Source of the DNA: CAZDYP01 sp964509505
Lineage (GTDB): Bacteria; Chloroflexota; Anaerolineae; JACRMK01
Assembly (NCBI GenBank): GCA_964509505.1
Contig: CAZDYP010000159.1
Location: forward strand, 1 to 12,742
Length of the DNA: 12,742 bases
Reading direction: 5' to 3'
Both the position numbers and the translations under genes were made by a program. The notes under the pieces were generated by a model. It was given only the letters and a program-made list of their open reading frames with translations, was not told where the DNA came from and did not search any database. Below are positions 6,470-12,501 of this stretch, in pieces; positions within the stretch are counted from its first letter, which is position 1; each line of letters opens with the position of its first letter.

Positions 6470-7126
6470 ATGTTCTCGGTCAAAGCACTTGAGATTGTTG
6501 GCTATCGTAATGAGCGCGTGCCGAACACGTTCTTCGAGAACAAGGAGGACGCGCATCACCTCGCCATCCTCTTGCCCGGCCTGGGCTATACGTGCCAGAT
6601 GCCGTTATTGTATTATCCCAACAAACTGTTGCGCGAGATGGGCGCGGATGTGTTGCAGGTGGAGTATGCCTACAATCGCCGCGCCGATTATCAAGCACTC
6701 TCTGATGACGAGCAGGAGTTGTGGCTGTTTGCGGATGTGACCGCGGCGTGCCATGTCGCGTTGGCGCAACGGGCGTATCGCGACATCACGCTCATCGGCA
6801 AATCACTTGGCACGTTGGCAATGATGCGCTTGCTGGCAATGGAGTGGGATTTGATTGAGGCGAATGTGATTTGGCTGACGCCGTTGCTGAAACGTGAGCG
6901 CTTGCGTCACATCTTGCGCCATCACACAGGGCGTGGCCTCACGGTGATTGGCAGCGCCGACCCGCATTATGATGAGCAGTGGGTGAACGACATACGCGCT
7001 CTGCCCACGCACAAAGTCTGCGTCGTGGACGGCGCGAATCATAGTCTGGAAATGGGCGATACGTCGCAGACGATTCAAGCATTGGAGCGAATCATGCAGA
7101 CGATACAAAAATTTCTGACGACGTAA
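6470..7126 (+). CDS. Small alpha/beta-hydrolase-fold protein
   Basis: The 218-residue protein has a complete alpha/beta-hydrolase triad pattern: the oxyanion-side strand LAILLPGLGYTCQMP (31-45), the nucleophile elbow G110-K-S112-L-G114, an acidic D164 in VIGSADPHYD, and H191 in VDGANHSLEMGD. It has no signal peptide or membrane segment and is probably cytoplasmic. Family members of this short type hydrolyse esters or related bonds, but the substrate cannot be told. The start ATG at 6470 has AGAGGAG immediately upstream (short spacing). It lies 33 bp downstream of thrC and is closed by a strong terminator, so the two are probably one operon. I see no functional link to threonine synthesis. Confidence 0.82.
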   Translation: MFSVKALEIVGYRNERVPNTFFENKEDAHHLAILLPGLGYTCQMPLLYYPNKLLREMGADVLQVEYAYNRRADYQALSDDEQELWLFADVTAACHVALAQRAYRDITLIGKSLGTLAMMRLLAMEWDLIEANVIWLTPLLKRERLRHILRHHTGRGLTVIGSADPHYDEQWVNDIRALPTHKVCVVDGANHSLEMGDTSQTIQALERIMQTIQKFLTT

Positions 7127-7149
7127 GTGGGTCACAAACTCCTTCATAC

Positions 7150-7183
7150 AATAGCGTCCTACGCAAGGACGCTATTTTTGTTT
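7150..7183 (+). terminator. Rho-independent terminator of the thrC-hydrolase unit
   Basis: A perfect 11-bp stem AATAGCGTCCT (7150-7160) / AGGACGCTATT (7166-7176) with a 5-nt loop ACGCA, followed by TTTGTTT. It lies 23 bp after the hydrolase stop. On the minus strand no T-tract follows, so it acts mainly on the plus strand, though the hairpin could still slow readthrough from the PAS gene. Confidence 0.92.
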
Positions 7184-7230
7184 GGCTCTACTGACTTGAG
7201 TGTGAAATTGCTCGCGCTGGCTGGACATAT

Positions 7231-7710
7231 CTAGCGTTCAAGCAGTGGATTTGACAATCTGCTGATACCTAAAATGCCATAGGCGTAGCCCGTCTCGTCT
7301 CGTAGATACGTGATATGCGTCTCGACCCAAATCGTGGAGCCATCTTTGCGGCGACGTTCCAGTTCCATCGTTTGGAATTGATGGGGCGGATTCAGCCCCA
7401 ACCGTTCCCGCTCCAACGATGCTTGAAAGGTTTTGAGGGCGAGCGCGATGGAGGGTGGAGTCAAGATTTCGTGGAGGGATTGCTTCATGGCTTCTGCCAC
7501 TGTGAAACCCGTGAGGCGTTCGATGGACGGGCTGATGTATGTGTAACGCAAATTCATGTCCATTGTGAAGATCACGTCGCTGACGTTTTCCGCAATCAAG
7601 CGATAGAGGTTTTTCTGCTCATGCGGCGCAGCGTCTGACGGCTGTGGCTGAGGCAATCCCTCGGTTGTTTGTGTAGGTAAGTCGCGCCATTTGCTAATTG
7701 GATCATCCAT
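7231..7710 (-). CDS. Stand-alone PAS/PAC-domain protein
   Basis: The 159-residue protein consists of a short polar, proline-rich N-terminus and one PAS domain (about 33-151): NLYRLIAENVSDVIFTMD, then YISPSIERLTGF at 58-69, the PAC segment RRKDGSTIWVETHITYLRD, and GILGISR, which is where a sensor kinase would normally continue into ITERK and a coiled coil. Here it stops after SNPLLER, so there is no kinase, cyclase or DNA-binding output. PAS domains sense small ligands, redox state or light, or mediate dimerisation; which applies cannot be told. The start at ATG 7708-7710 is supported by a strong purine-rich Shine-Dalgarno (AAGGAGGG, 5 nt spacer). It lies 51 bp downstream of the thioredoxin-like lipoprotein gene on the same strand and is probably co-transcribed. 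Confidence 0.82.
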   Translation of the reverse strand: MDDPISKWRDLPTQTTEGLPQPQPSDAAPHEQKNLYRLIAENVSDVIFTMDMNLRYTYISPSIERLTGFTVAEAMKQSLHEILTPPSIALALKTFQASLERERLGLNPPHQFQTMELERRRKDGSTIWVETHITYLRDETGYAYGILGISRLSNPLLER

Positions 7711-7761
7711 CCTTTCCCTCCTTCCCAAGTGAATCAAGCCGATGGTATCATTGCATCTATG

Positions 7762-8718
7762 TTACATTCCCAATACGGCTCTGACTTGTCGCTCGACTTC
7801 AGCCAGCGTGAACACGCCTTCGAGTCGCGCGAACACGATGCCGTTGCCGTCTATCACAAAGACCCACGGCTCCGTGCGCAAGCCGAAGGCGTCCATGATG
7901 GGTGCAAGTTTGAAGTTGGTCGTCGCAGGGTTGGGCAAGCCTTGAAAGACCTCGACGTGGATGAAGTTTGCTCGGTCTGCATATCTTTTTTGAACTTGGG
8001 TGACGATTTCATAGGCAGGTCCGCAAAAGCGCGTCTGGCAAAATGCCGGCGTCGCTAGCAGCGCGATGGTCGGCTTGCCGTTCGTAAGGGCTTGGTCGAG
8101 ACTGAGTTGATAGAACGCGGGCGTGGGCATCGTCGCAGACGTTAGTAGCTTGTAATCGTTCTTCACGTCTGCCGCTGTCGGTGTTTTGAGTGATGGCGCT
8201 TTCTTGCCAACTTTCAAGGTGGGCGAATCAGCCAGCACGGTGAACGCAATGCGCTTGATAGCCGCTTTGCCGTCGGGAAAACGCGCTTGCACCTCGACGC
8301 CCCAATTGCCCGCGCGTTTGAATTCGCGCTCGTGCGTGTAGATGGTCGTGAAGCCATCGGGCGTCGTGATGCGCGTGGCGTCCGCTTCGGATTCGAGCGC
8401 AGGCGCATCAGGCTTGCTCAAGTCGAAGTAATGGAAATGCACGGCGGCATTGTGCAGCAGCTTGCCCGTCGCGTCTTGCAACCCAACGGCGAAACGGTTT
8501 GGCCCGACGACGAGTTCGGAGGCGACGAGCGAGACTTGTAGCTCAAGGTTGACTTGCGTGGGCTCAACGTGCGTGTGCGGACCAAGCGGTGTAGCAGTGG
8601 GCAATGGCGCGGGAGGACGTGGGGTGATGGCGGCGGCGGATGAGGTCAAGGGCGTTGGGGTTGGCGCGCTGCACGCCACGCCAAGCAGCGCCAAGGAAAG
8701 CAGACGAATGTATTTCAT
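7762..8718 (-). CDS. Lipoprotein with a YtkA/FixH-like beta domain and a thioredoxin-like CX4C domain
   Basis: The 318-residue protein has a short signal peptide with lipobox LLGVAC (lipidated C16), then a Thr/Pro/Ala-rich linker (17-45), so it should be anchored outside the cytoplasmic membrane. Residues about 55-162 look like an all-beta domain (LVVGPNRFAVGLQD, AAVHFHYFDL) of the YtkA/FixH type. Residues about 175-318 are thioredoxin-like: KPTIALLATPAFC ends in C227-Q-T-R-F-C232-GP, a CX4C in place of the usual CXXC, and TEP-WVFVID (P274) matches the cis-proline loop position. I recall similar CxxxxCGP lipoproteins in Chloroflexota and actinobacteria, without known function. An extracytoplasmic thiol or metal (copper) role is an inference. 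A -10-like TATACT at 8726-8731 would give a leaderless mRNA, and no Shine-Dalgarno is present. The PAS gene follows. Confidence 0.78.
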   Translation of the reverse strand: MKYIRLLSLALLGVACSAPTPTPLTSSAAAITPRPPAPLPTATPLGPHTHVEPTQVNLELQVSLVASELVVGPNRFAVGLQDATGKLLHNAAVHFHYFDLSKPDAPALESEADATRITTPDGFTTIYTHEREFKRAGNWGVEVQARFPDGKAAIKRIAFTVLADSPTLKVGKKAPSLKTPTAADVKNDYKLLTSATMPTPAFYQLSLDQALTNGKPTIALLATPAFCQTRFCGPAYEIVTQVQKRYADRANFIHVEVFQGLPNPATTNFKLAPIMDAFGLRTEPWVFVIDGNGIVFARLEGVFTLAEVERQVRAVLGM

Positions 8719-8725
8719 GGGCGCG

Positions 8726-8731
8726 AGTATA
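8726..8731 (-). promoter_or_regulatory. Possible -10 box of the lipoprotein gene
   Basis: TATACT on the minus strand ends 7 nt before the ATG at 8718, so transcription would begin at about 8719 and the message would be leaderless. No recognisable -35 or extended -10 is present, so support is weak. Confidence 0.35.
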
Positions 8732-8743
8732 ACCCAAAATCAA

Positions 8744-8772
8744 TTTACATTTATAATTGAACGTGCTAAAAT
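8744..8772 (+). promoter_or_regulatory. Sigma-70 promoter reading toward the MBL genes
   Basis: TTTACA (8744-8749), a 17-bp spacer, and TAAAAT (8767-8772) preceded by TGC (extended -10). The predicted start is about 8779, only 8 nt before the stem of a terminator-like hairpin. Confidence 0.6.
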
Positions 8773-8786
8773 GCGGCTAACGTCGT

Positions 8787-8820
8787 AGGGGCGGGGCTTT
8801 CCCCCCGCCCTTATTTTTAT
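8787..8820 (+). terminator. Terminator-like GC-rich hairpin ahead of the MBL genes
   Basis: AGGGGCGGGG (8787-8796) pairs with CCCCGCCCTT (8803-8812) around a 6-nt loop (10 pairs, one G-T), followed by ATTTTTAT. It has intrinsic-terminator form on the plus strand, but no plus-strand gene precedes it. It may be an attenuator in the MBL leader, the end of a very short transcript, or a dispersed palindromic repeat that happens to end in T residues. Confidence 0.65.
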
Positions 8821-8828
8821 GTCACGGT

Positions 8829-8852
8829 TGGGCAAGTTTGAAACTTGTCCCA
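8829..8852. repeat. Imperfect palindrome upstream of the first MBL gene
   Basis: CAAGTTT (8833-8839) and AAACTTG (8841-8847) are exact reverse complements around one G, flanked by GGG (8830-8832) and CCC (8849-8851) with a single unpaired T8848 and a T8829-A8852 pair. It looks like a decayed copy of a perfect GGGACAAGTTT-type palindrome that lost one A. No T-tract follows. It ends 10 nt before the ATG and covers the place where a ribosome binding site would be; none is seen. Confidence 0.6.
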
Positions 8853-8861
8853 CATTTACGT

Positions 8862-9677
8862 ATGTCTTGGTTCACCCTCTCCCCACTCACGCCGACCGTT
8901 TGGCGCATTTCCGAACCGATTGGCAAAATCGAACCGCGTTTCGGCGTCGCCACCGTCAATATGTTTCTTGTCGTCGGGCGTGAGCGCGCGGCGTTGATTG
9001 ATACAGGTATGGGCATTGGTGACCTTGCGGCATGTGTGCGCGCGTTGACGCCATTGCCTGTGATGGTCTGCAACACACATTTTCATTGGGATCATAGCGG
9101 CAGTAACCGCCAGTTCGAACAAATTGCCATTCATCAAGTAGAAGCGACGTTGCTTGCTCAAGACCCCGACATGGGCGGCATCCGCACAGAGATGCTGAAG
9201 CCGCCTGTGCGCGCGATACTGCCATCCGATTTCGATCCGACGACGTATCACATTCGCCAGAAGCCGCCGACGCATACGCTATGCGATACAGATAAAATTG
9301 ATTTAGGTGGGCGCATCCTGAACGTATTGCACACGCCCGGTCATTCGATTGGACACATTGCCTATTACGATGAAACGGAAGGCATCTTGTTCTCTGGCGA
9401 CACGGCATATCGGGGTCCCATGTATGCGTGTTTCAAAGGCAGCGACCCTGCGGCGTTTGACGCGAGCGCGCGACGACTCGCGGCAATGGCGGATGAGGTG
9501 CGCTGGCTTGCGCCGGGACACCATGAGATTTTGCAAGGCGGCGCGTTCTTGCGCGAACTAGCCGCTGCTATGGATGCGGCATTGAGTGGCGCGGTGGAGG
9601 CGTTACCGCCCGATGATTTCATCGGTGGGCGTGAGTGCCGTTTTGACGCTTTCGCAGTGTGGTTGCCGAAGGATTGA
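8862..9677 (+). CDS. MBL-fold metallo-hydrolase, first of three tandem copies
   Basis: The 271-residue protein is a metallo-beta-lactamase-fold hydrolase: strand ALIDTGMGIGD (44-54), the signature H73-F-H75-W-D77-H78, the third metal histidine H161 in HTPGHSIGH, the bridging D180 in FSGDTAY, and H220/H221 in LAPGHHE. All usual dinuclear zinc ligands are present, so it should be active. Substrates in this broad superfamily (glyoxalase II, lactonases and others) cannot be told apart here. It has no signal peptide. It is the most divergent of the trio, differing in the N-terminus and in the insert at 98-140. The start was placed at ATG 8862 (MSWFTL...); the TTG at 8838 gives a longer frame, but that lies within the palindrome. 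There is no clear Shine-Dalgarno. Confidence 0.85.
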   Translation: MSWFTLSPLTPTVWRISEPIGKIEPRFGVATVNMFLVVGRERAALIDTGMGIGDLAACVRALTPLPVMVCNTHFHWDHSGSNRQFEQIAIHQVEATLLAQDPDMGGIRTEMLKPPVRAILPSDFDPTTYHIRQKPPTHTLCDTDKIDLGGRILNVLHTPGHSIGHIAYYDETEGILFSGDTAYRGPMYACFKGSDPAAFDASARRLAAMADEVRWLAPGHHEILQGGAFLRELAAAMDAALSGAVEALPPDDFIGGRECRFDAFAVWLPKD

Positions 9678-9701
9678 TCTCGTCGGAGTGGAGTTTCGAC
9701 A

Positions 9702-10499
9702 ATGAATTGGTTTGACATTCGCAATCCATTTGCAGGCGTGTACGCGTTTATGGAGCCCGGTCATTATGAAGAATGTATTTCGTATCTGGTCGTTGGCGCA
9801 GAGCGCGCGGCGCTGGTGGACACGGGCATGAACGTGGGTGACCTCGCGGCGGAAGTGCGTCGCATCACGACGCTGCCTGTGCTGGTCGTCAACACACACA
9901 GCGATTGGGATCATCGGGGCGAGAATTACAAATTCACAGACATCGCCATCCACGAACGAGAAGCGGATTGGCTCGAGCGGCCGGTGGGGCAAGAAAAGCT
10001 TGGCATGAAAGCGCGTCCCGGACGATTCACGCGACCTACACCGCCGCACTTTGTCGCTAGTGAATGGCGTGTGCCGCCGAGCAAGGCGACGCGATTGCTG
10101 CGCGAGGGCGACACAATCGAATTGGGCGGGCGCACGCTTGAAGTGCTGCACACACCCGGTCACACGCCTGGTCACATCTGCTTGCTGGACCGCGCGCAGC
10201 GTTGGCTCATCACGGGCGACATCTATTATCCCGGCGCGATTTATGTTTTCTATCCATGGTCAAGTTTGTCAGATTGCTTGACTTCGGCGCGGCGCCTGGC
10301 TGCATTGAAGAACGATGTGGACTGGCTTCTGCCCGCGCACAACGTCACGCCCATTCCCGAAACGGAATTAATGCGCTTGCAACTGGCGTTTGAAAGCATT
10401 TGCAATGGCGTCACTCAAGGCATCGAGCGCGATGATGCCGAATGGGGCAAATTGCTGAAGTACGAGTTCGGCACACTGTCGGTGTTGACGCGCCGTTGA
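9702..10499 (+). CDS. MBL-fold metallo-hydrolase, second tandem copy, with HxDxDH metal motif
   Basis: The 265-residue paralogue of the next gene shares MNWFD, PGHxEExISYLVVG, ERAAL and HRGENYK. Its metal signature is H66-S-D68-W-D70-H71: the second histidine of HxHxDH is aspartate (codon GAT), whereas the neighbouring copies have histidine. The remaining ligands are intact: H154 in HTPGHTPGH, D173 in ITGDIYYPG and H213 in LPAHN. HxDxDH variants occur in other MBL-fold hydrolases as far as I recall, so this need not mean inactivity, but metal affinity or choice may differ. The start ATG at 9702 has GGAG 8 nt upstream. It lies 24 bp after the first copy and is probably in the same operon. A tandem gene duplication followed by divergence is the simplest origin. 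Confidence 0.85.
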   Translation: MNWFDIRNPFAGVYAFMEPGHYEECISYLVVGAERAALVDTGMNVGDLAAEVRRITTLPVLVVNTHSDWDHRGENYKFTDIAIHEREADWLERPVGQEKLGMKARPGRFTRPTPPHFVASEWRVPPSKATRLLREGDTIELGGRTLEVLHTPGHTPGHICLLDRAQRWLITGDIYYPGAIYVFYPWSSLSDCLTSARRLAALKNDVDWLLPAHNVTPIPETELMRLQLAFESICNGVTQGIERDDAEWGKLLKYEFGTLSVLTRR

Positions 10500-10571
10500 G
10501 TGAAGGTTGCCATGCGTTTCATCAATCTGCATCCTGTCATCTGCTGACTTCGAAGCGTTGAGCTCAGAAAC

Positions 10572-11363
10572 ATGAACTGGTTTGACGTTAGAGCTATTGC
10601 CGAGGACGTGACGGCGCTGATGGAACCCGGACACTTCGAGGAAGTCATCTCGTATCTCGTCGTCGGCAGCGAGCGCGCAGCGTTGATTGACACAGGTTTT
10701 GCGATAGGCGATCAAAGCGCGGAGGTGAAGAAGCTGACCCAGTTGCCTATCCTCGTTGTCAACACGCACGCACATTCCGATCATCGTGGCGAGAATTACA
10801 AGTACGACGACATCGCCATTCATCACCTTGAGGCTGCGAAACTGGAAGAGCTGGTGACCGCCGAGCAGTTGGCGCGGATGGCCGCGCCCCAGATGTTCAC
10901 GCGCCCATTCCCGCCCGGCTTCTGGCCCTCGCAATGGCAAATTTTTCCCAGCAAGGCGACACGGTTGCTGCATGATGGCGATAAAATTGAATTGGGTAGG
11001 CGCACGCTCGAAGTGATTCACACGCCGGGACATTCGCCCGGCAGCGTCTGCTTGCTTGACCGCGCCCAGCGCTTGCTCATCACGGGCGACTTTTATTATC
11101 CAGGTCCCCTCTACGCGCATGTGGCGACGGCGAACTTCGCGGATTACGTCGCATCCGCGCAAAAGCTCGCGGCTTATGAACCAGACGTAGATTGGCTCTT
11201 GCCCGCACACAACGCGACGCCGATGCCCGCCTCGGAGTTAGGCAAAATGGCGCGAGCTTTTGCGAGCATTCGTAACGGCGCGGCGCAAGGCGCCTTGCAA
11301 CCCGATGGCAAAATCATGCGCTATGAGTTTGGGACGTTCGCGGTGCTGGTGAAGGCAGGCTGA
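10572..11363 (+). CDS. MBL-fold metallo-hydrolase, third tandem copy
   Basis: The 263-residue protein is closely similar along its length to the second copy (MNWFDVR, MEPGHFEEVISYLVVG, HRGENYKYDDIAIH, RLLHDGDKIELG, DWLLPAHN). It carries the canonical H66-A-H68-S-D70-H71 motif plus HTPGHSPG, ITGDFYYPG and LPAHN, so it is expected to bind two metal ions. The conserved LDRAQR-LLITGD segment and the aromatic FYYPG following the bridging Asp are shared only with the second copy. No signal peptide; substrate unknown. The start ATG at 10572 has only a weak GAG upstream. The 72-bp spacer from the second copy holds no terminator or promoter I can recognise. Confidence 0.86.
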   Translation: MNWFDVRAIAEDVTALMEPGHFEEVISYLVVGSERAALIDTGFAIGDQSAEVKKLTQLPILVVNTHAHSDHRGENYKYDDIAIHHLEAAKLEELVTAEQLARMAAPQMFTRPFPPGFWPSQWQIFPSKATRLLHDGDKIELGRRTLEVIHTPGHSPGSVCLLDRAQRLLITGDFYYPGPLYAHVATANFADYVASAQKLAAYEPDVDWLLPAHNATPMPASELGKMARAFASIRNGAAQGALQPDGKIMRYEFGTFAVLVKAG

Positions 11364-11431
11364 GAACCCTGACAACGGCAATAGTTATCGTACTTACGTT
11401 ACACTCACGCGCCCCGCCACCTGATGAGCTC

Positions 11432-11459
11432 TCAATTTCCAATCACCAATCTCTAATCT
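11432..11459. repeat. Four degenerate heptamers upstream of the Ntn-hydrolase gene
   Basis: TCAATTT, CCAATCA, CCAATCT and CTAATCT follow one another without spacers, 14 nt before the start codon and directly ahead of the ribosome binding site (GGAG). The remaining upstream spacer, 11364-11431, shows no hairpin, promoter or gene that I can support. Confidence 0.65.
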
Positions 11460-11473
11460 CTTACGGAGTCTTA

Positions 11474-12424
11474 ATGTTACTGGTCGGCAGCAGCAATGCT
11501 CAAGTAGGGTTTGCCGCAGGCATGAAAATTTTGCGTGACGGCGGCTGCGCGATTGACGCGGTCGAGGCGACGATTCGCTTGGTCGAAGCGAATCCCGACG
11601 ATCACAGCGTCGGATACAGCGGCTTGCCGAATATCCTCGGCGAGGTTGAACTCGACGCAAGCATCATGGATGGGCGCACATTGGAAACAGGCGCGGTGTG
11701 CGCGGTGAAGCATTACGAGCATGTTATCTCGCTCGCTAAGGAGGTGATGCTGCGCTTGCCGCATGTGTTGTTGGCAGGAGCGGGCGCGGAACGATTCGCT
11801 AAGGAGTTGAAATACAAAAAGAAAAATTTGCTCACGCCCGAAGCCAAAGCGATTTACGAGGGCAAAGTCGAGAGCCACAATCGGCGTTACCAGACGATGC
11901 GCGAATTGGTGGAGCGTGCGACCAAAGACCCTGAAATCGCCGCGAGCTACAAAGATTATCACGACGAACACTTCGGGACGGTGAACGTCATCGCGGTTGA
12001 TGCGAAGGGCAACCTCGCCAGCGGCGTCAGCACGAGTGGCTGGGCGTGGAAACATCCGGGGCGCGTGGGTGATTCGCCCATCATCGGCGCGGGCAACTAT
12101 GCCGACAATCGTTATGGCGCATGTGCTTGCACAGGCTATGGTGAGATGGCAATTCGCTGTAGCACGGCGCATTCGGTTGTGTTATACATGAAGATGGGCA
12201 TGTCGCTCGCGCAAGCGAGCCGCGAGGCGATGAAAGATTTACGACGCCTGACCGTGCCATTCCCACCGGGCATGAACCTCGTCGCTATTGACAAGAACGG
12301 CAAGCACACCGCGCTGACGACCGAAACCGAGCGCAAGGTGACGTACGTCTATCAAACCGAGACGATGAGCGAGCCGAAGATCAAACCGCGCGTGGTCGTG
12401 CCACTCACAAAGAAGAAGTCCTGA
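11474..12424 (+). CDS. Ntn-hydrolase of the glycosylasparaginase / isoaspartyl peptidase family
   Basis: The 316-residue precursor belongs to the T2 family of N-terminal nucleophile hydrolases, which cleave L-asparagine, isoaspartyl dipeptides or GlcNAc-asparagine. It shows ILRDGGCAIDAVEATIRLVE (19-38), SVGYSGLPNILGEVELDASIMDG (45-67) and PHVLLAGAGAERFA. The autocatalytic cleavage site is G168|T169 in HFGTVNVIAVD, making T169 the nucleophile. Substrate-pocket residues follow in GRVGDSPIIGAG (R197, D200) and CTGYGE (T220-G221). The G-T context is that of isoaspartyl peptidase/asparaginases, while the early SVGYxGLPN and IMDG blocks are glycosylasparaginase-like; the exact substrate is open. 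There is no signal peptide. The start ATG at 11474 has GGAG 6 nt upstream. An M42 peptidase gene follows, so a peptide-turnover role is plausible. The C-terminal KIKPRVVVPLTKKKS is a basic tail. Confidence 0.86.
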   Translation: MLLVGSSNAQVGFAAGMKILRDGGCAIDAVEATIRLVEANPDDHSVGYSGLPNILGEVELDASIMDGRTLETGAVCAVKHYEHVISLAKEVMLRLPHVLLAGAGAERFAKELKYKKKNLLTPEAKAIYEGKVESHNRRYQTMRELVERATKDPEIAASYKDYHDEHFGTVNVIAVDAKGNLASGVSTSGWAWKHPGRVGDSPIIGAGNYADNRYGACACTGYGEMAIRCSTAHSVVLYMKMGMSLAQASREAMKDLRRLTVPFPPGMNLVAIDKNGKHTALTTETERKVTYVYQTETMSEPKIKPRVVVPLTKKKS

Positions 12425-12431
12425 GTTTTGA

Positions 12432-12484
12432 GTTCCAGTTCCAAGGGCCAAAAAGATGGAACTGGAACGGGGACTAGAACTAGA
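12432..12484. repeat. Hexamer dimers arranged as an inverted repeat
   Basis: GTTCCA twice (12432-12443) faces TGGAAC twice (12457-12468): an exact 12-bp stem with a 13-nt loop. ACTAGA then occurs twice in tandem at 12473-12484. No T-tract follows, so it is not a typical terminator. It fills the spacer between the Ntn-hydrolase and the M42 peptidase gene. Confidence 0.75.
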
Positions 12485-12501
12485 ATATTGAGGAGCGCAT
12501 C

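Noticed and set aside
5609..6559. Minus-strand frame of 316 aa opposite threonine synthase
   Set aside because: It lies over a well-supported thrC, is rich in Arg/His as expected of a shadow frame in GC-rich DNA, and has no domain.
10368..11210. Minus-strand frame of 280 aa opposite the MBL genes
   Set aside because: It spans the end of one MBL gene, the spacer and most of the next; its sequence is just the complement of conserved MBL codons.
8838..11363. MBL genes as antibiotic-resistance beta-lactamases
   Set aside because: They lack signal peptides and the class B1-B3 context; the sequence fits the broad MBL hydrolase superfamily, and nothing supports beta-lactam hydrolysis.
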